A DNA stretch of 64,000 nucleotides from Thalassospira sp. MCCC 1A01148 (GTDB lineage Bacteria; Pseudomonadota; Alphaproteobacteria; Rhodospirillales; Thalassospiraceae). Under the pieces are notes generated by a model that was not told the origin of the DNA, did no database searches, and saw only the letters and a list, made by a program, of their open reading frames with translations. The stretch spans positions 62,001-126,000 of the forward strand of contig NZ_LPVZ01000019.1 in assembly GCF_001613795.1 (NCBI RefSeq). The letters run 5' to 3'. A program made the position numbers and the translations under genes. Position 1 is the first letter of the stretch, and every line of letters starts with the position of its first letter. Below are positions 25,600 to 33,515 of the stretch, piece after piece.

Positions 25600-27321
25600 T
25601 CATATCGTCAGATTGGCAACCCACTTAAGAAGCTGTGCATAATAGCCAAAGCCTGAGGTGATGAGATGATCCAACAAAAGTATCGGCAAGCTGAAGGCCC
25701 AAACTGTCATACAGACCGAACTGGCAATGATGAGTGGGATCCACCATCTCATCCATGTGTCACTTTCTGCTGGTATCCCGCCTGGATTGCCCTGTAGTTC
25801 CAACGCTCTTTCTGCCACGAAGCCGTCCACTTTCTGCCGAATGAATGGAAAAAGATAAAAACTGTGCGTGGCCAATGCACAAAGGCCAAATACGAAATGA
25901 ATCAGGGTTGGCACAAGAGTGGTGAACAGCATGGCAACCACCCAAAAATAGTCTGCATGTGATTGAAAATACTCAACAACTGAACCAGCAGGGGTCAAAA
26001 GGCTATTCTTGATTGCAATCAGATCAATCTCGGTGACAACCCCAAAAGCATCCAAGAGCTTTATGGCACCAATGATTGCAACAAGCAAAAGAGGCACCGA
26101 AAAAAGCGCCACAAGCACATCGACAACCACAAGCCCCGTGCGCATCAACCGCAAATCCAGCTTTAACTGCGTGGCCAACAAAACACGGGTTATGCCCAAG
26201 GAAAACCAATCCAAACAGCCATTGACAAAAGGCAGAAACAAAAGAGGAACTGCAAGCAACAAGTAAAACGCTGGAAAAGAGACGCTATCCGGTTCAAAGG
26301 CGAACAGTGGAAGCAGGGTCACAAGACACGCCACCCCAAAATATGACGTTTTCCGCAAAGGTTTAGATAATCGGTCGAATTGATTGGCAGCAAAACGAAC
26401 GAATAAAATCGCACCTGGACTAGCAACAGCGAAAGCCAAAGCGAAAGCGACAGTGAAAGAGCCATAAAAGGATACAGCGTCAGCGCTAGCGTTAGCGAAA
26501 GAGAGAGCGAAAGAGAGAGAGAAAACAAAAGCGAAAGCGCCAGCGCAAGGGCCAGCGAGAGCGAAAGCGACAGCAACAGCGACAGAAATAGCTAGTATGA
26601 TAGTGAAAGAGAAAGCCTCAGGGATATCGTCACCGACAGAGAAAGTGCCAGCGAGAGCGACAGCGAAAGCGAAAGCGAGAGCGACAGCGACACTGGTAGT
26701 AACAGCGATCAGCAAACTTTTTTTGAGACTTGAAACTTGTCTTGTTTCAATGCGTTTTCTGACCCATCCCCCGATCACATAAAGGATGACAATCGTGGTT
26801 CCGATGCCTAACCGGTCTGCGAATGGCAAATCACTTTCTGCGACCGCCCAAATTACGAATTCTCCCCGATCGGCAAGCACATAGATCATCAACAGGGCAA
26901 TAAGTGGGTAAAGGATTGCCAGCGAAAAACAGGTCTGGAAACTTTTGAAAGTGAACGGACTGTTTTTGGCCAAGGGCGATAAGGATTGCCAGTTTACTTG
27001 GTCGCCGTGTTGCTTGAAATAGTCATCGCCGATGATCCGGTCAAACAATGTAAGGGTTGCACGGATGGCCAACTTCAGCTTTTCCGTTATCCCGCCGGTA
27101 ATTTTCAGAATATCCAGAAAAAATTTGCGTCCCGAATCACCTGGCTGCGCCTTCAAGCATATTTTTGCCACTGTGAAGGTACTCCCTGCGACCAACAAAC
27201 CAAGATAAAACATCCCGGCGATTATGGTTGGGTGAGAAGATCCCATTTGCTTGGCCACGAAATGCGGAACAGCACCAAGACATGTTACTAAAGATGTGAC
27301 TGAGACAATCTCACATTGCAT
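25600..27321 (-). CDS. Large multi-pass membrane protein with Ala/Phe/Val/Ser dipeptide repeats, unknown function
   Basis: A protein of about 573 residues that I do not recognise. I count roughly ten to eleven hydrophobic segments: one near residue 40, one near 130, one near 175, a block at about 195-310, and four or five between 320 and the C-terminus (for example WWIPLIIASSVCMTVWAFSL). Residues about 205-300 are low-complexity Ala-Phe, Ala-Val, Ala-Leu and Ser-Phe alternations encoded by GCTNTC-type hexamers. The ATG at 27321 follows a G-rich stretch (GGGGGCGGGCA); an in-frame TTG lies at 27345. The gene faces the polyamine operon terminator and is bordered on its 5' side by a broken dehydrogenase fragment. 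No enzyme or transporter family can be named. Confidence 0.65.
   Translation of the reverse strand: MQCEIVSVTSLVTCLGAVPHFVAKQMGSSHPTIIAGMFYLGLLVAGSTFTVAKICLKAQPGDSGRKFFLDILKITGGITEKLKLAIRATLTLFDRIIGDDYFKQHGDQVNWQSLSPLAKNSPFTFKSFQTCFSLAILYPLIALLMIYVLADRGEFVIWAVAESDLPFADRLGIGTTIVILYVIGGWVRKRIETRQVSSLKKSLLIAVTTSVAVALAFAFAVALAGTFSVGDDIPEAFSFTIILAISVAVAVAFALAGPCAGAFAFVFSLSFALSFANASADAVSFYGSFTVAFALAFAVASPGAILFVRFAANQFDRLSKPLRKTSYFGVACLVTLLPLFAFEPDSVSFPAFYLLLAVPLLFLPFVNGCLDWFSLGITRVLLATQLKLDLRLMRTGLVVVDVLVALFSVPLLLVAIIGAIKLLDAFGVVTEIDLIAIKNSLLTPAGSVVEYFQSHADYFWVVAMLFTTLVPTLIHFVFGLCALATHSFYLFPFIRQKVDGFVAERALELQGNPGGIPAESDTWMRWWIPLIIASSVCMTVWAFSLPILLLDHLITSGFGYYAQLLKWVANLTI
26422..26709. repeat. Degenerate hexanucleotide repeat tract (AGCGAA/AGCGAC/AGCGAG)
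   Basis: About 290 bp of irregular 6-bp units on the plus strand, in three denser blocks (about 26422-26456, 26478-26600 and 26636-26692). Since the unit is a multiple of three, gain or loss of copies keeps the frame of the membrane protein gene and would change a hydrophobic stretch by two residues per unit. Confidence 0.85.
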
Positions 27322-27490
27322 TGCCCGCCCCCAATGCGAAAGCAAAAAGAAATAAAGTTTTGGCTACTTTAGATTTCATTTCAAGAATTTAAATTCCCTT
27401 ATAAACTTAGATGACAACACTTTTGCAACCGATTGCACCAGTTTTCATGGGCCACGGTTGTTATCACCTGCAATGCGTTATTGAGGGGGA

Positions 27491-27635
27491 ACATCTATTC
27501 CATACAGAATACCCATGGCAGGCCAACAAGATGTTCGAGATCAAGAAAATCTGGGACATGCGGGTGCTGGGTGAAAACCAAACTTCCATGACCCGCATCA
27601 AGGATGCCGATGGCGACCTTGCACTGGACTTTTCC
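27491..27635 (+). pseudogene. Degenerate, internally deleted copy of the carboxyspermidine dehydrogenase gene
   Basis: The stretch encoding WQANKMFEIKKIWDM then LGENQTSMT matches the intact dehydrogenase gene (WQANKMFEVKKIWDM, VGESQTFMT), then jumps in frame to RIKDADGDLALDFS, which matches its very C-terminus. About 480 bp of the intact gene are missing at the join, where both sides share GACC. Nucleotide identity looks like about 80 percent by eye, so this is an old or foreign copy, not a recent duplication. Similarity may begin near 27491 and is clear from 27515. The enclosing frame (27411-27704) has no plausible function of its own. Confidence 0.85.
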
Positions 27636-27715
27636 CAAGCAATCCAGGAACGCGAAACAATCATAGCAAATGGCGGGTTTCGACCCGTCATTCTGCGTTT
27701 TTGATGAAGTCGTCA

Positions 27716-27733
27716 TTCCCGCGCAGGCGGGAA
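27716..27733. repeat. Short REP-like hairpin
   Basis: TTCCCGC, loop GCAG, GCGGGAA, preceded by CGTCA. This GTCATTCCCGCG...GCGGGAA form is a widespread extragenic palindrome type in proteobacteria. It lies between the dehydrogenase remnant and the MFS gene; the rest of 27636-27806 shows nothing else. Confidence 0.6.
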
Positions 27734-27806
27734 ACTCCCGCCATTCAAACCGCTATGGCCTCGATGCTGCGCTTGGCCCTGCATAACGATGTTCGACGGT
27801 CCCGCC

Positions 27807-28970
27807 TCACGCACGTCGCCAACTGACAATCACACCACACATCACCAAAACGGCACCAAACCCGGCCACGGCGGCAAAACCGAACCCGGCATAAATCGGC
27901 CCCATGATCATCGGCCCGGCAAACACCGCCGAATAGGTCACCGCACTATTCAGCCCCATCACCGCCCCGCGCGCATCAGACGCCTGACGGTTAAGCGACA
28001 CCACCATCGCATTCAGACCCAGCTGATTAAGCATCCCCCAGATGGCGGTTCCGGCCATGGCGCTGCTCTGGCTTTGCAGGGTCAATCCCCAGGTGGCATA
28101 GCTCGTCGCAATCGCGATCAACACCAGACACAAATACCCGCGGGTAATTTTGGGCGATATCACCCCCAAAACAAATCCCATGACGCCAAACCCCACGCCA
28201 TAGGCCATAACAAACATCCCGCTGCCCTGCGCTGACAGGTCAAAGGCCGTGCGCACACCCACCCCGAAAAAGGCAAAACAGCCGTAAAACGCGGTCATAT
28301 AAACCAGCATCACCGCCAGCAACTGCCACACACCCGGCAGCCGGAATGCGCGCAAGGGCGATGTCCGCGTGCTCATCCCGCCGCGCACATCCGACAGCAA
28401 AATCACCAGAATACCGGCCACCAGGACCGACAACCCGGCCATCAGGAAATAAACCATCCGCCAGCCAAATTGCTCGGTTATGAACGCTGCGGCGGGGACT
28501 GCCACCACCAACGATAACGCCCACCCGGTCAGAACCACACCAAGCCGCGCGGCCTCGCGCCCCTTGGGGGCTGTGGCGGTGACCGTGGCATAGGATCCCG
28601 GCAACAACACACCAACGGCCACCCCGGCCAGCGCCTGTGACAGACAAAGCCACACCCAATGCTGGCTGAGCCCGCTTGAAACCTGCGCCACCGCCAAAAG
28701 AAGTGCCGCACCGCCCAAAACACGCCCGACCGACATCCGGTCAATCATCCCCGCCAGGGTCAGCGCCGATAGTGCCGTCGCCGCCCCGAACGCCGAAATC
28801 GCCCAGGCCACATGATAGGTTTGCGTCGAAAGCCCGGCCGCCACTTCTGACAGGATCGGGCTTAAAACAAACGAATTCGACCCGACAAGCAACACCGCGC
28901 CAAGCAAGGCCAGAACCTTCACTTGCGCAATGGCATTCGGGTTAATCTCGGCATTTTGGTCAGTCATCAT
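27807..28970 (-). CDS. MFS transporter
   Basis: A 387-residue major facilitator protein with about 12 helices. It has the characteristic loop GMIDRMSVGRVLGG between helices 2 and 3 and PGSYATVTATAPKGREAARLG between helices 4 and 5, as in drug or metabolite exporters of the DHA/arabinose-efflux type. The substrate is unknown. I start at ATG 28970 because homology to the family begins there; no strong ribosome binding site is seen, and ATG 28967 is equally possible. The in-frame extension to 29135 reads as non-protein sequence. Confidence 0.85.
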   Translation of the reverse strand: MMTDQNAEINPNAIAQVKVLALLGAVLLVGSNSFVLSPILSEVAAGLSTQTYHVAWAISAFGAATALSALTLAGMIDRMSVGRVLGGAALLLAVAQVSSGLSQHWVWLCLSQALAGVAVGVLLPGSYATVTATAPKGREAARLGVVLTGWALSLVVAVPAAAFITEQFGWRMVYFLMAGLSVLVAGILVILLSDVRGGMSTRTSPLRAFRLPGVWQLLAVMLVYMTAFYGCFAFFGVGVRTAFDLSAQGSGMFVMAYGVGFGVMGFVLGVISPKITRGYLCLVLIAIATSYATWGLTLQSQSSAMAGTAIWGMLNQLGLNAMVVSLNRQASDARGAVMGLNSAVTYSAVFAGPMIMGPIYAGFGFAAVAGFGAVLVMCGVIVSWRRA

Positions 28971-29333
28971 GCCATGTGATATGATTTGCCCTGTTTTAGG
29001 CAACGCAATTCGATACTTAGCAGATAAAAACGACGTCCGTTCGATAACGGCACCGTCCCCGGCAGGATTGCCGATGATGGCATCACGCACCGTATTGGAT
29101 AAAGCACCGGCGCGATTCACGGCCCAACATGCCAAAACACACCGCCCACATGCGTTAAAACAATGAGTTGCGTCGCAAAATCCGATACGTGCCGAATTCT
29201 ATACCTTTGGTTGATACATTTGCGCACAAGGCTTGTCGCACAAGAATTACGCACGTTTTTAGCCCACCCTTGCGGATAGCTTAAAACCCTACCGCGCCGC
29301 AAAATAAATCGTTCAAAATCAACTATTTGACAA
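28971..29333. other. Divergent promoter interval, no gene seen
   Basis: About 360 bp between the leftward MFS gene and the operators of the rightward ABC operon. It is moderately AT-rich around 29000-29040 and 29290-29333. I see no ORF with a ribosome binding site and no RNA gene. Confidence 0.4.
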
Positions 29334-29384
29334 CCGAAAGCGGTTTCGGATAGCGTTTCCCTGTTCCGAAAGCGGTTTCGGAAC
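29334..29384. promoter_or_regulatory. Two LacI-type operators
   Basis: CCGAAAGCGGTTTCGG occurs twice, at 29334-29349 and 29366-29381, with centres 32 bp (about three helix turns) apart. The second copy is extended by GTT and AAC into a 22-bp near-perfect palindrome. They resemble LacI/GalR operators. The likely binder is the regulator at 29710, which is the first gene of the operon, implying autoregulation and possibly DNA looping. Confidence 0.8.
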
Positions 29385-29419
29385 ACCAAACACCGTCAAA
29401 AAGGCGGTGAAAAGCAGTA

Positions 29420-29684
29420 GAGCCTGTTGCATTAAATTTGCTTCGCTTTGTTTGTTTTTGGCGTGTCGTTTGGCAAGGCACAGCGTGCAGAGCGATGCGG
29501 CGCATCGGTCAAACGGTGTAACGCCGCGAAACGCCGCCAAAAACGAACCCTGTGGGCCGAGACATTCTTCCGCCCCGCAGCGTCAAGGTCCTTGAACCGT
29601 AGCCCCGCTACGCACAGCGGACCTTTCTTTGCCGGACAGAAGGATGTCCTCGGCAAAGTGAGGCAAATTTGATGCAACAGGCTC
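29420..29684. mobile_element. MITE-like element in the operon leader, with 22-bp terminal inverted repeats and several arms
   Basis: The left end GAGCCTGTTGCATTAAATTT and the right end (complement GAGCCTGTTGCATCAAATTT) are inverted copies with one difference, and TA borders each end. Internal stems are GTTTTTGGCG/CGCCAAAAAC (29454-29463 with 29535-29544), a CGATGCG palindrome at 29493-29507, AAGGTCC/GGACCTT (29585-29591 with 29619-29625) enclosing CGTAGC/GCTACG, and CTTTGCCG/CGGCAAAG (29627-29634 with 29651-29658). No transposase is present. It lies between the operators and the regulator start, so the operon mRNA should carry it in its 5' leader. Confidence 0.85.
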
Positions 29685-29709
29685 TAACGAAGACACTCAG
29701 GGAGGTTCC

Positions 29710-30786
29710 GTGCCGCGCGTTCGGAAGCAAAACGAAACCATGTCGATTGCCCGGCTGGCCAAACATCTTGGTTTGTCCGAGGGAACCGTTTCGCGCGCGC
29801 TTAACAATTATCCCGATATCGCCGCAAAGACCGTCGCCCGTGTGCGCAAGGCCGCCGATGAGCTGGGCTATCGCCCCTCGACCACCGCACGGCGTCTTGC
29901 CCGTGGCGTGGTGGAAACCATCGGCTTTGTCCTGCCCGCCCGCGACGGCCATCAGATTGATCCGTTTCTGGCCGAAATTCTCGATGGTCTTGCCACCGAA
30001 CTTGCCCTTTCAGACTGGGACTTGCTGGTCTCCGCCGTTCCCGATGGTCATGACGAGGTCGAAGTCATGGACCGCCTGATCCGCTCAGCCAAGGTCGGCG
30101 GATTTGTTGTTGCCCGCACCAAACGCCATGATCCGCGCATCGATTTTTTGCGCACATCCCACATCCCGTTTGTGGCCCAGGGGCGCACCGAAAACTGCGA
30201 AGACTATGCATGGCTTGATATCGACAACGAAAAGGCCTTTGTCGATGCCGTGAATTACCTTGTCGGTCTTGGGCATCGCAAGATCGCGTTTCTTGGCGGC
30301 GATCCTGAACTCAATTACGCATGGCAACGACGCGCCGGCTATCTTGCCGCAGTCAGTGCCAATGGTTGCGATCTTCCATCGGGCTACCTGCATGACGGCA
30401 TCACCAACGAACTGGCCGCGCGCGATGCGATTTCAGAAATCCTGAAACACCCGGATCGTCCGACCGCCCTTCTGTGCGTCACCGATGCGGTTGCCATTGG
30501 GGCAATGCACGCATTGGCGCATGCCGGTATCGACGTCGGATCGGAAATGTCCGTGATCGGTTTTGATGGCCTGCCCATGGGCGAAGCCATCCATCCCGGC
30601 CTGACGACCATGTCGCAGGCCAGCTATCAGATCGGCCGCGAAGTCGGCCGGATCGTTGTCTCGCAGGCCAACGAACCTGCATCGGAATTTTCCCAAATCC
30701 TGTGGGAAGCATCGCTGACCGTCCGTGGGTCAGCCAACCCGCCAGTAACGAAACTGGCAGAAAATGCCAAGGGAGGCATCTCATGA
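29710..30786 (+). CDS. LacI-family regulator, first gene of the osmolyte-type ABC operon
   Basis: A 358-residue LacI/GalR protein. The helix-turn-helix (SIARLAKHLGLSEGTVSRAL, about 12-31) and the sensor domain (TIGFVLPARDG equivalent near 70; SVIGFDGLPMGEAIHPG near 280) are clear. The start is GTG 29710, with GGAGG at 29701-29705; ATG 29740 is an alternative that would trim only 10 residues. Its stop overlaps the start of the binding-protein gene (ATGA), so regulator and transporter share one transcript. It probably binds the two operators at 29334-29384. Confidence 0.9.
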   Translation: MPRVRKQNETMSIARLAKHLGLSEGTVSRALNNYPDIAAKTVARVRKAADELGYRPSTTARRLARGVVETIGFVLPARDGHQIDPFLAEILDGLATELALSDWDLLVSAVPDGHDEVEVMDRLIRSAKVGGFVVARTKRHDPRIDFLRTSHIPFVAQGRTENCEDYAWLDIDNEKAFVDAVNYLVGLGHRKIAFLGGDPELNYAWQRRAGYLAAVSANGCDLPSGYLHDGITNELAARDAISEILKHPDRPTALLCVTDAVAIGAMHALAHAGIDVGSEMSVIGFDGLPMGEAIHPGLTTMSQASYQIGREVGRIVVSQANEPASEFSQILWEASLTVRGSANPPVTKLAENAKGGIS

Positions 30787-32129
30787 AAACAAGGTTTACG
30801 CGTGCACTGACACTCGCAGCCGCTGGTCTGCTGGTCTCGACCAGCATGGCAAGTGCACAACTGCGCTTCTGGACCACCGAAGAACAACCCGAACGACTGG
30901 CCAAACAAGAAGAAATGGCCAAGGCGTTCGAAGCCAAAACCGGCACTTCTGTTGAAGTCATTCCGGTCACGGAAACCGAACTCGGAACCCGCGCCACCGC
31001 GGCCTATGCCGCCGGTGATCTGCCAGACGTCATTTACCTGACCCTGCAATATGTCCTGCCCTGGTCCGAGGCCGGCATCCTCGATACCGAAGCCAATAAC
31101 GAAGTCGTCAACCAGCTGGGCAAGGACACCTTTGCACCCGCCGCCCTTGGCATGGCCGATTTCGATGGCGAAGTCGCGGCTGTACCGTCTGATGGCTGGA
31201 CCCAGATGGTGCTTTATCGCAAGGACCTGTTTGACGAGGCGGGCCTTGAGGCCCCCAACACCTATGGCAATATCGTCAAGGCCATCGAGGCGCTGCACAA
31301 CCCGCCCGAAATGTACGGCTTTGTCGCTGCGACCAAAATTGACGAAAACTTCATGAGCCAGGTGCTCGAACATGTCTTCCTGGCAAACGGCGCAACCCCG
31401 GTTTCCGCCGATGGATCGGTCGGCTTTGACAAGGCAAAGCTCGTCGAGGCGCTTGAGTTTTATAAAAAACTCGCCAAGGCCTCGCCTCCGGGGGATCTGT
31501 ACTGGAAACAGTCACGCGAAGTCTATTTCGCAGGCAAGGCGGCCATGATCATCTGGTCACCCTTCATCCTTGATGAACTGGCAGGCCTGCGTGACAGCGC
31601 CCCGCCCACCATCAACAATGACCCGACCTCGGGCGAACTGGCATCGAAAACCGGTGTTGTCACCCGCCTGATGGGCCCGTCCAATCCGAATGGCGCAGCA
31701 TGGGGTGACATTCGCTATTTCGGTATCACTAACGATGCTGATACCGACCCGGCGGAAGAATTCGTCAAATTCTCGCTGGATGAAGGCTACACCAGCACGC
31801 TTTCCATCGCGCCCGAAGGCAAATTCCCGGTCCGTCATGGCACCGCCGAAGATCCCGAGAAATTTGTCAAGGCATGGTCGACCCTGCCGGTTGGTGTTGA
31901 TCGCAAAAAGCCGCTGTCAGAGCTTTATGACCCGGCCGTCATCACCGACATCGTTTCCGGCCTTGAAACCGCAAACCGTTGGGGTGTCGCCGAAGGCCAA
32001 TTGGCCATGGCATCGCGCATCATCAACAGTCAGGTGATCAACCGTCTCGTCCGCGAATATATCGACGGCGAACGTGACGCATCGGAAACGGCGGACCTGA
32101 TCAACGAGGAAATCGCCGCTATCAACTAA
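30783..32129 (+). CDS. ABC transporter extracellular solute-binding protein, family 1
   Basis: A 448-residue binding protein with a signal peptide (MKTRFTRALTLAAAGLLVST, cleavage near ASA-QL). The mature N-terminus LRFWTTEEQPERLAKQEEM and the later AGKAAMIIWSPFILDELAGL are typical of MalE/UgpB-class proteins that bind di- and oligosaccharides or glycosides. GGGAGG lies 6 bp before the ATG. The downstream GH63-type hydrolase suggests a glycosylated small molecule such as glucosylglycerate, mannosylglycerate or glucosylglycerol; this is inference. Confidence 0.88.
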   Translation: MKTRFTRALTLAAAGLLVSTSMASAQLRFWTTEEQPERLAKQEEMAKAFEAKTGTSVEVIPVTETELGTRATAAYAAGDLPDVIYLTLQYVLPWSEAGILDTEANNEVVNQLGKDTFAPAALGMADFDGEVAAVPSDGWTQMVLYRKDLFDEAGLEAPNTYGNIVKAIEALHNPPEMYGFVAATKIDENFMSQVLEHVFLANGATPVSADGSVGFDKAKLVEALEFYKKLAKASPPGDLYWKQSREVYFAGKAAMIIWSPFILDELAGLRDSAPPTINNDPTSGELASKTGVVTRLMGPSNPNGAAWGDIRYFGITNDADTDPAEEFVKFSLDEGYTSTLSIAPEGKFPVRHGTAEDPEKFVKAWSTLPVGVDRKKPLSELYDPAVITDIVSGLETANRWGVAEGQLAMASRIINSQVINRLVREYIDGERDASETADLINEEIAAIN

Positions 32130-32139
32130 GCGATCCTGA

Positions 32140-32166
32140 TCCGGGGCGCTGAACCAGCGCCCCGGA
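32140..32166 (+). promoter_or_regulatory. Intercistronic hairpin after binding-protein gene
   Basis: TCCGGGGCGCT, loop GAACC, AGCGCCCCGGA: a perfect 11-bp GC-rich stem 10 bp after the binding-protein stop. No T-run follows, so the permease genes are probably still transcribed, at a lower level. Confidence 0.75.
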
Positions 32167-32195
32167 CGCCGAATTTCACAACGGATAGCAAGACG

Positions 32196-33515
32196 ATGAC
32201 GATGTCCCGAACAACCAAGACATCCCCGGCAACCGCCCCCCCCAACGGCCGAAAAACCGGGCTCGGCCCGATGGCGCGGCGCGAAGCGCGGCTTGCGCTC
32301 TGGATGCTGGCCCCGACATTTCTGATTGTGATGGGCATCGTCCTGTTTCCGTTGCTTGCCAATTTCTGGATTTCGGTCAAGCCGGTCACATTGTCTGACT
32401 TGCGCCCGCCAACCCCTGTTGTGTCCGAACGCGTGCGGGGGGATTTCGATGTTGCCGGGCAGGAATTTGAAATCCAGTACCGCATGCGCAATTCATCGCG
32501 CAAAGGCGACATTACCGACGTCGTCCTGACCGATACATTGCCCGCGGGCATTACGGTCATTGATCCGGGGGATGTTTGTACGGTCACGGGGGCCGCGGTC
32601 CGCTGTGCCCTTGATGGCCTTCCGGCCGGGGAACGCACCCGACTGAAAATGACCGCTGTGGCTGATGAAACGTTTGCCGCCAACCCCGTCTCGCCGCGTG
32701 ACAGCGAACCAACCGTCACCGGCACGGCTGAAAACATTCTGACCAATAACGAATTCACCCTGGAAAACTTCGCGCGAATTTTTGATTCCCGCGAATTCTG
32801 GTCGGTGCTGTGGGTGACGATTGCCTATACGGTGTTTGGTACGCTGGGTGCCCTCGTGCTTGGCCTTTTCGCCGCCCAGATGCTCAACAAACCCTTTGCT
32901 GGCCGCTCGATCATCCGGGGGCTTTTCCTGTTTCCCTATGTCGCACCGGTCATTGCCGTTGCCTTTACATGGGTCATCCTGCTTGATCCGTTCAACGGCA
33001 CCTTCAATGCCATCTTGCAGCGCATGAACATCGCGGATGAAGGCGTAAACTTCTTTGGCCAGCGCGACATTCCCATTGATGTTTTCGGCCTGACCATCGA
33101 TTTTCCGCTGGCACTGGCAACGGTGATTGCCTTTGAAGCGTGGCGCTACTTCCCGCTGTCATTCCTGTTCATTCTGGCCCGGATGCAGTCGATATCCTCT
33201 GACATGTACGAGGCCGCCGAGGTCGATGGCGCCACGCCCTTGCAACAGTTCTGGCACATTTCCCTGCCGCAACTTCTGGGGATCCTGTCGACCCTGTTCC
33301 TGCTGCGCTTCATTTGGACGTTCAACAAGTTCGACGACATCTTCCTGCTGACCGGCGGGGCCGCGGGCACGCGCACACTCACGGTCGATGTCTATGAACA
33401 GGGCTTTGCCCTGTCCAACCTCGGGGCCGGGGCGGCAGTGGCGGTGGCCATCTTCATCCTGCTTCTGGTCTTTGCCGTGTTCTATTTCAAATTCGTCCAT
33501 CGGGAGGATTCGTAA
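32196..33515 (+). CDS. ABC sugar/osmolyte permease (MalF/UgpA type) with a DUF11-like extracytoplasmic insert
   Basis: A 439-residue permease. Helix 1 is about 35-58, then residues about 83-178 form a soluble insert with the DUF11 pattern (ITDVVLTDTLPAGITVIDPG, then VCTVTGAAVRCALDGLPAGE), and the standard permease core follows from about 200. The EAA loop (YEAAEVDGATPLQQFWHISL) is at about 338-357. Ordinary UgpA-type proteins are about 290-320 residues and lack this insert. MalF of enteric bacteria has a different periplasmic P2 domain in the loop between helices 3 and 4. The insert should face the periplasm and may contact the binding protein. The start has only a weak ribosome binding site; the next gene overlaps as TAATG. 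Confidence 0.88.
   Translation: MTMSRTTKTSPATAPPNGRKTGLGPMARREARLALWMLAPTFLIVMGIVLFPLLANFWISVKPVTLSDLRPPTPVVSERVRGDFDVAGQEFEIQYRMRNSSRKGDITDVVLTDTLPAGITVIDPGDVCTVTGAAVRCALDGLPAGERTRLKMTAVADETFAANPVSPRDSEPTVTGTAENILTNNEFTLENFARIFDSREFWSVLWVTIAYTVFGTLGALVLGLFAAQMLNKPFAGRSIIRGLFLFPYVAPVIAVAFTWVILLDPFNGTFNAILQRMNIADEGVNFFGQRDIPIDVFGLTIDFPLALATVIAFEAWRYFPLSFLFILARMQSISSDMYEAAEVDGATPLQQFWHISLPQLLGILSTLFLLRFIWTFNKFDDIFLLTGGAAGTRTLTVDVYEQGFALSNLGAGAAVAVAIFILLLVFAVFYFKFVHREDS

Noticed and set aside
26319-26576. Second minus-strand frame in the repeat tract (Leu-Ser/Leu-Ala rich)
   Set aside because: It arises from reading the hexamers in a shifted frame; it lacks a start signal and ends inside the main gene.
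26422-26709. CRISPR-like repeats
   Set aside because: Units are 6 bp with no spacers and lie inside a coding frame.
27411-27704. Independent 97-residue gene
   Set aside because: Its middle is a deleted copy of the dehydrogenase gene; it has no ribosome binding site and no other domain.
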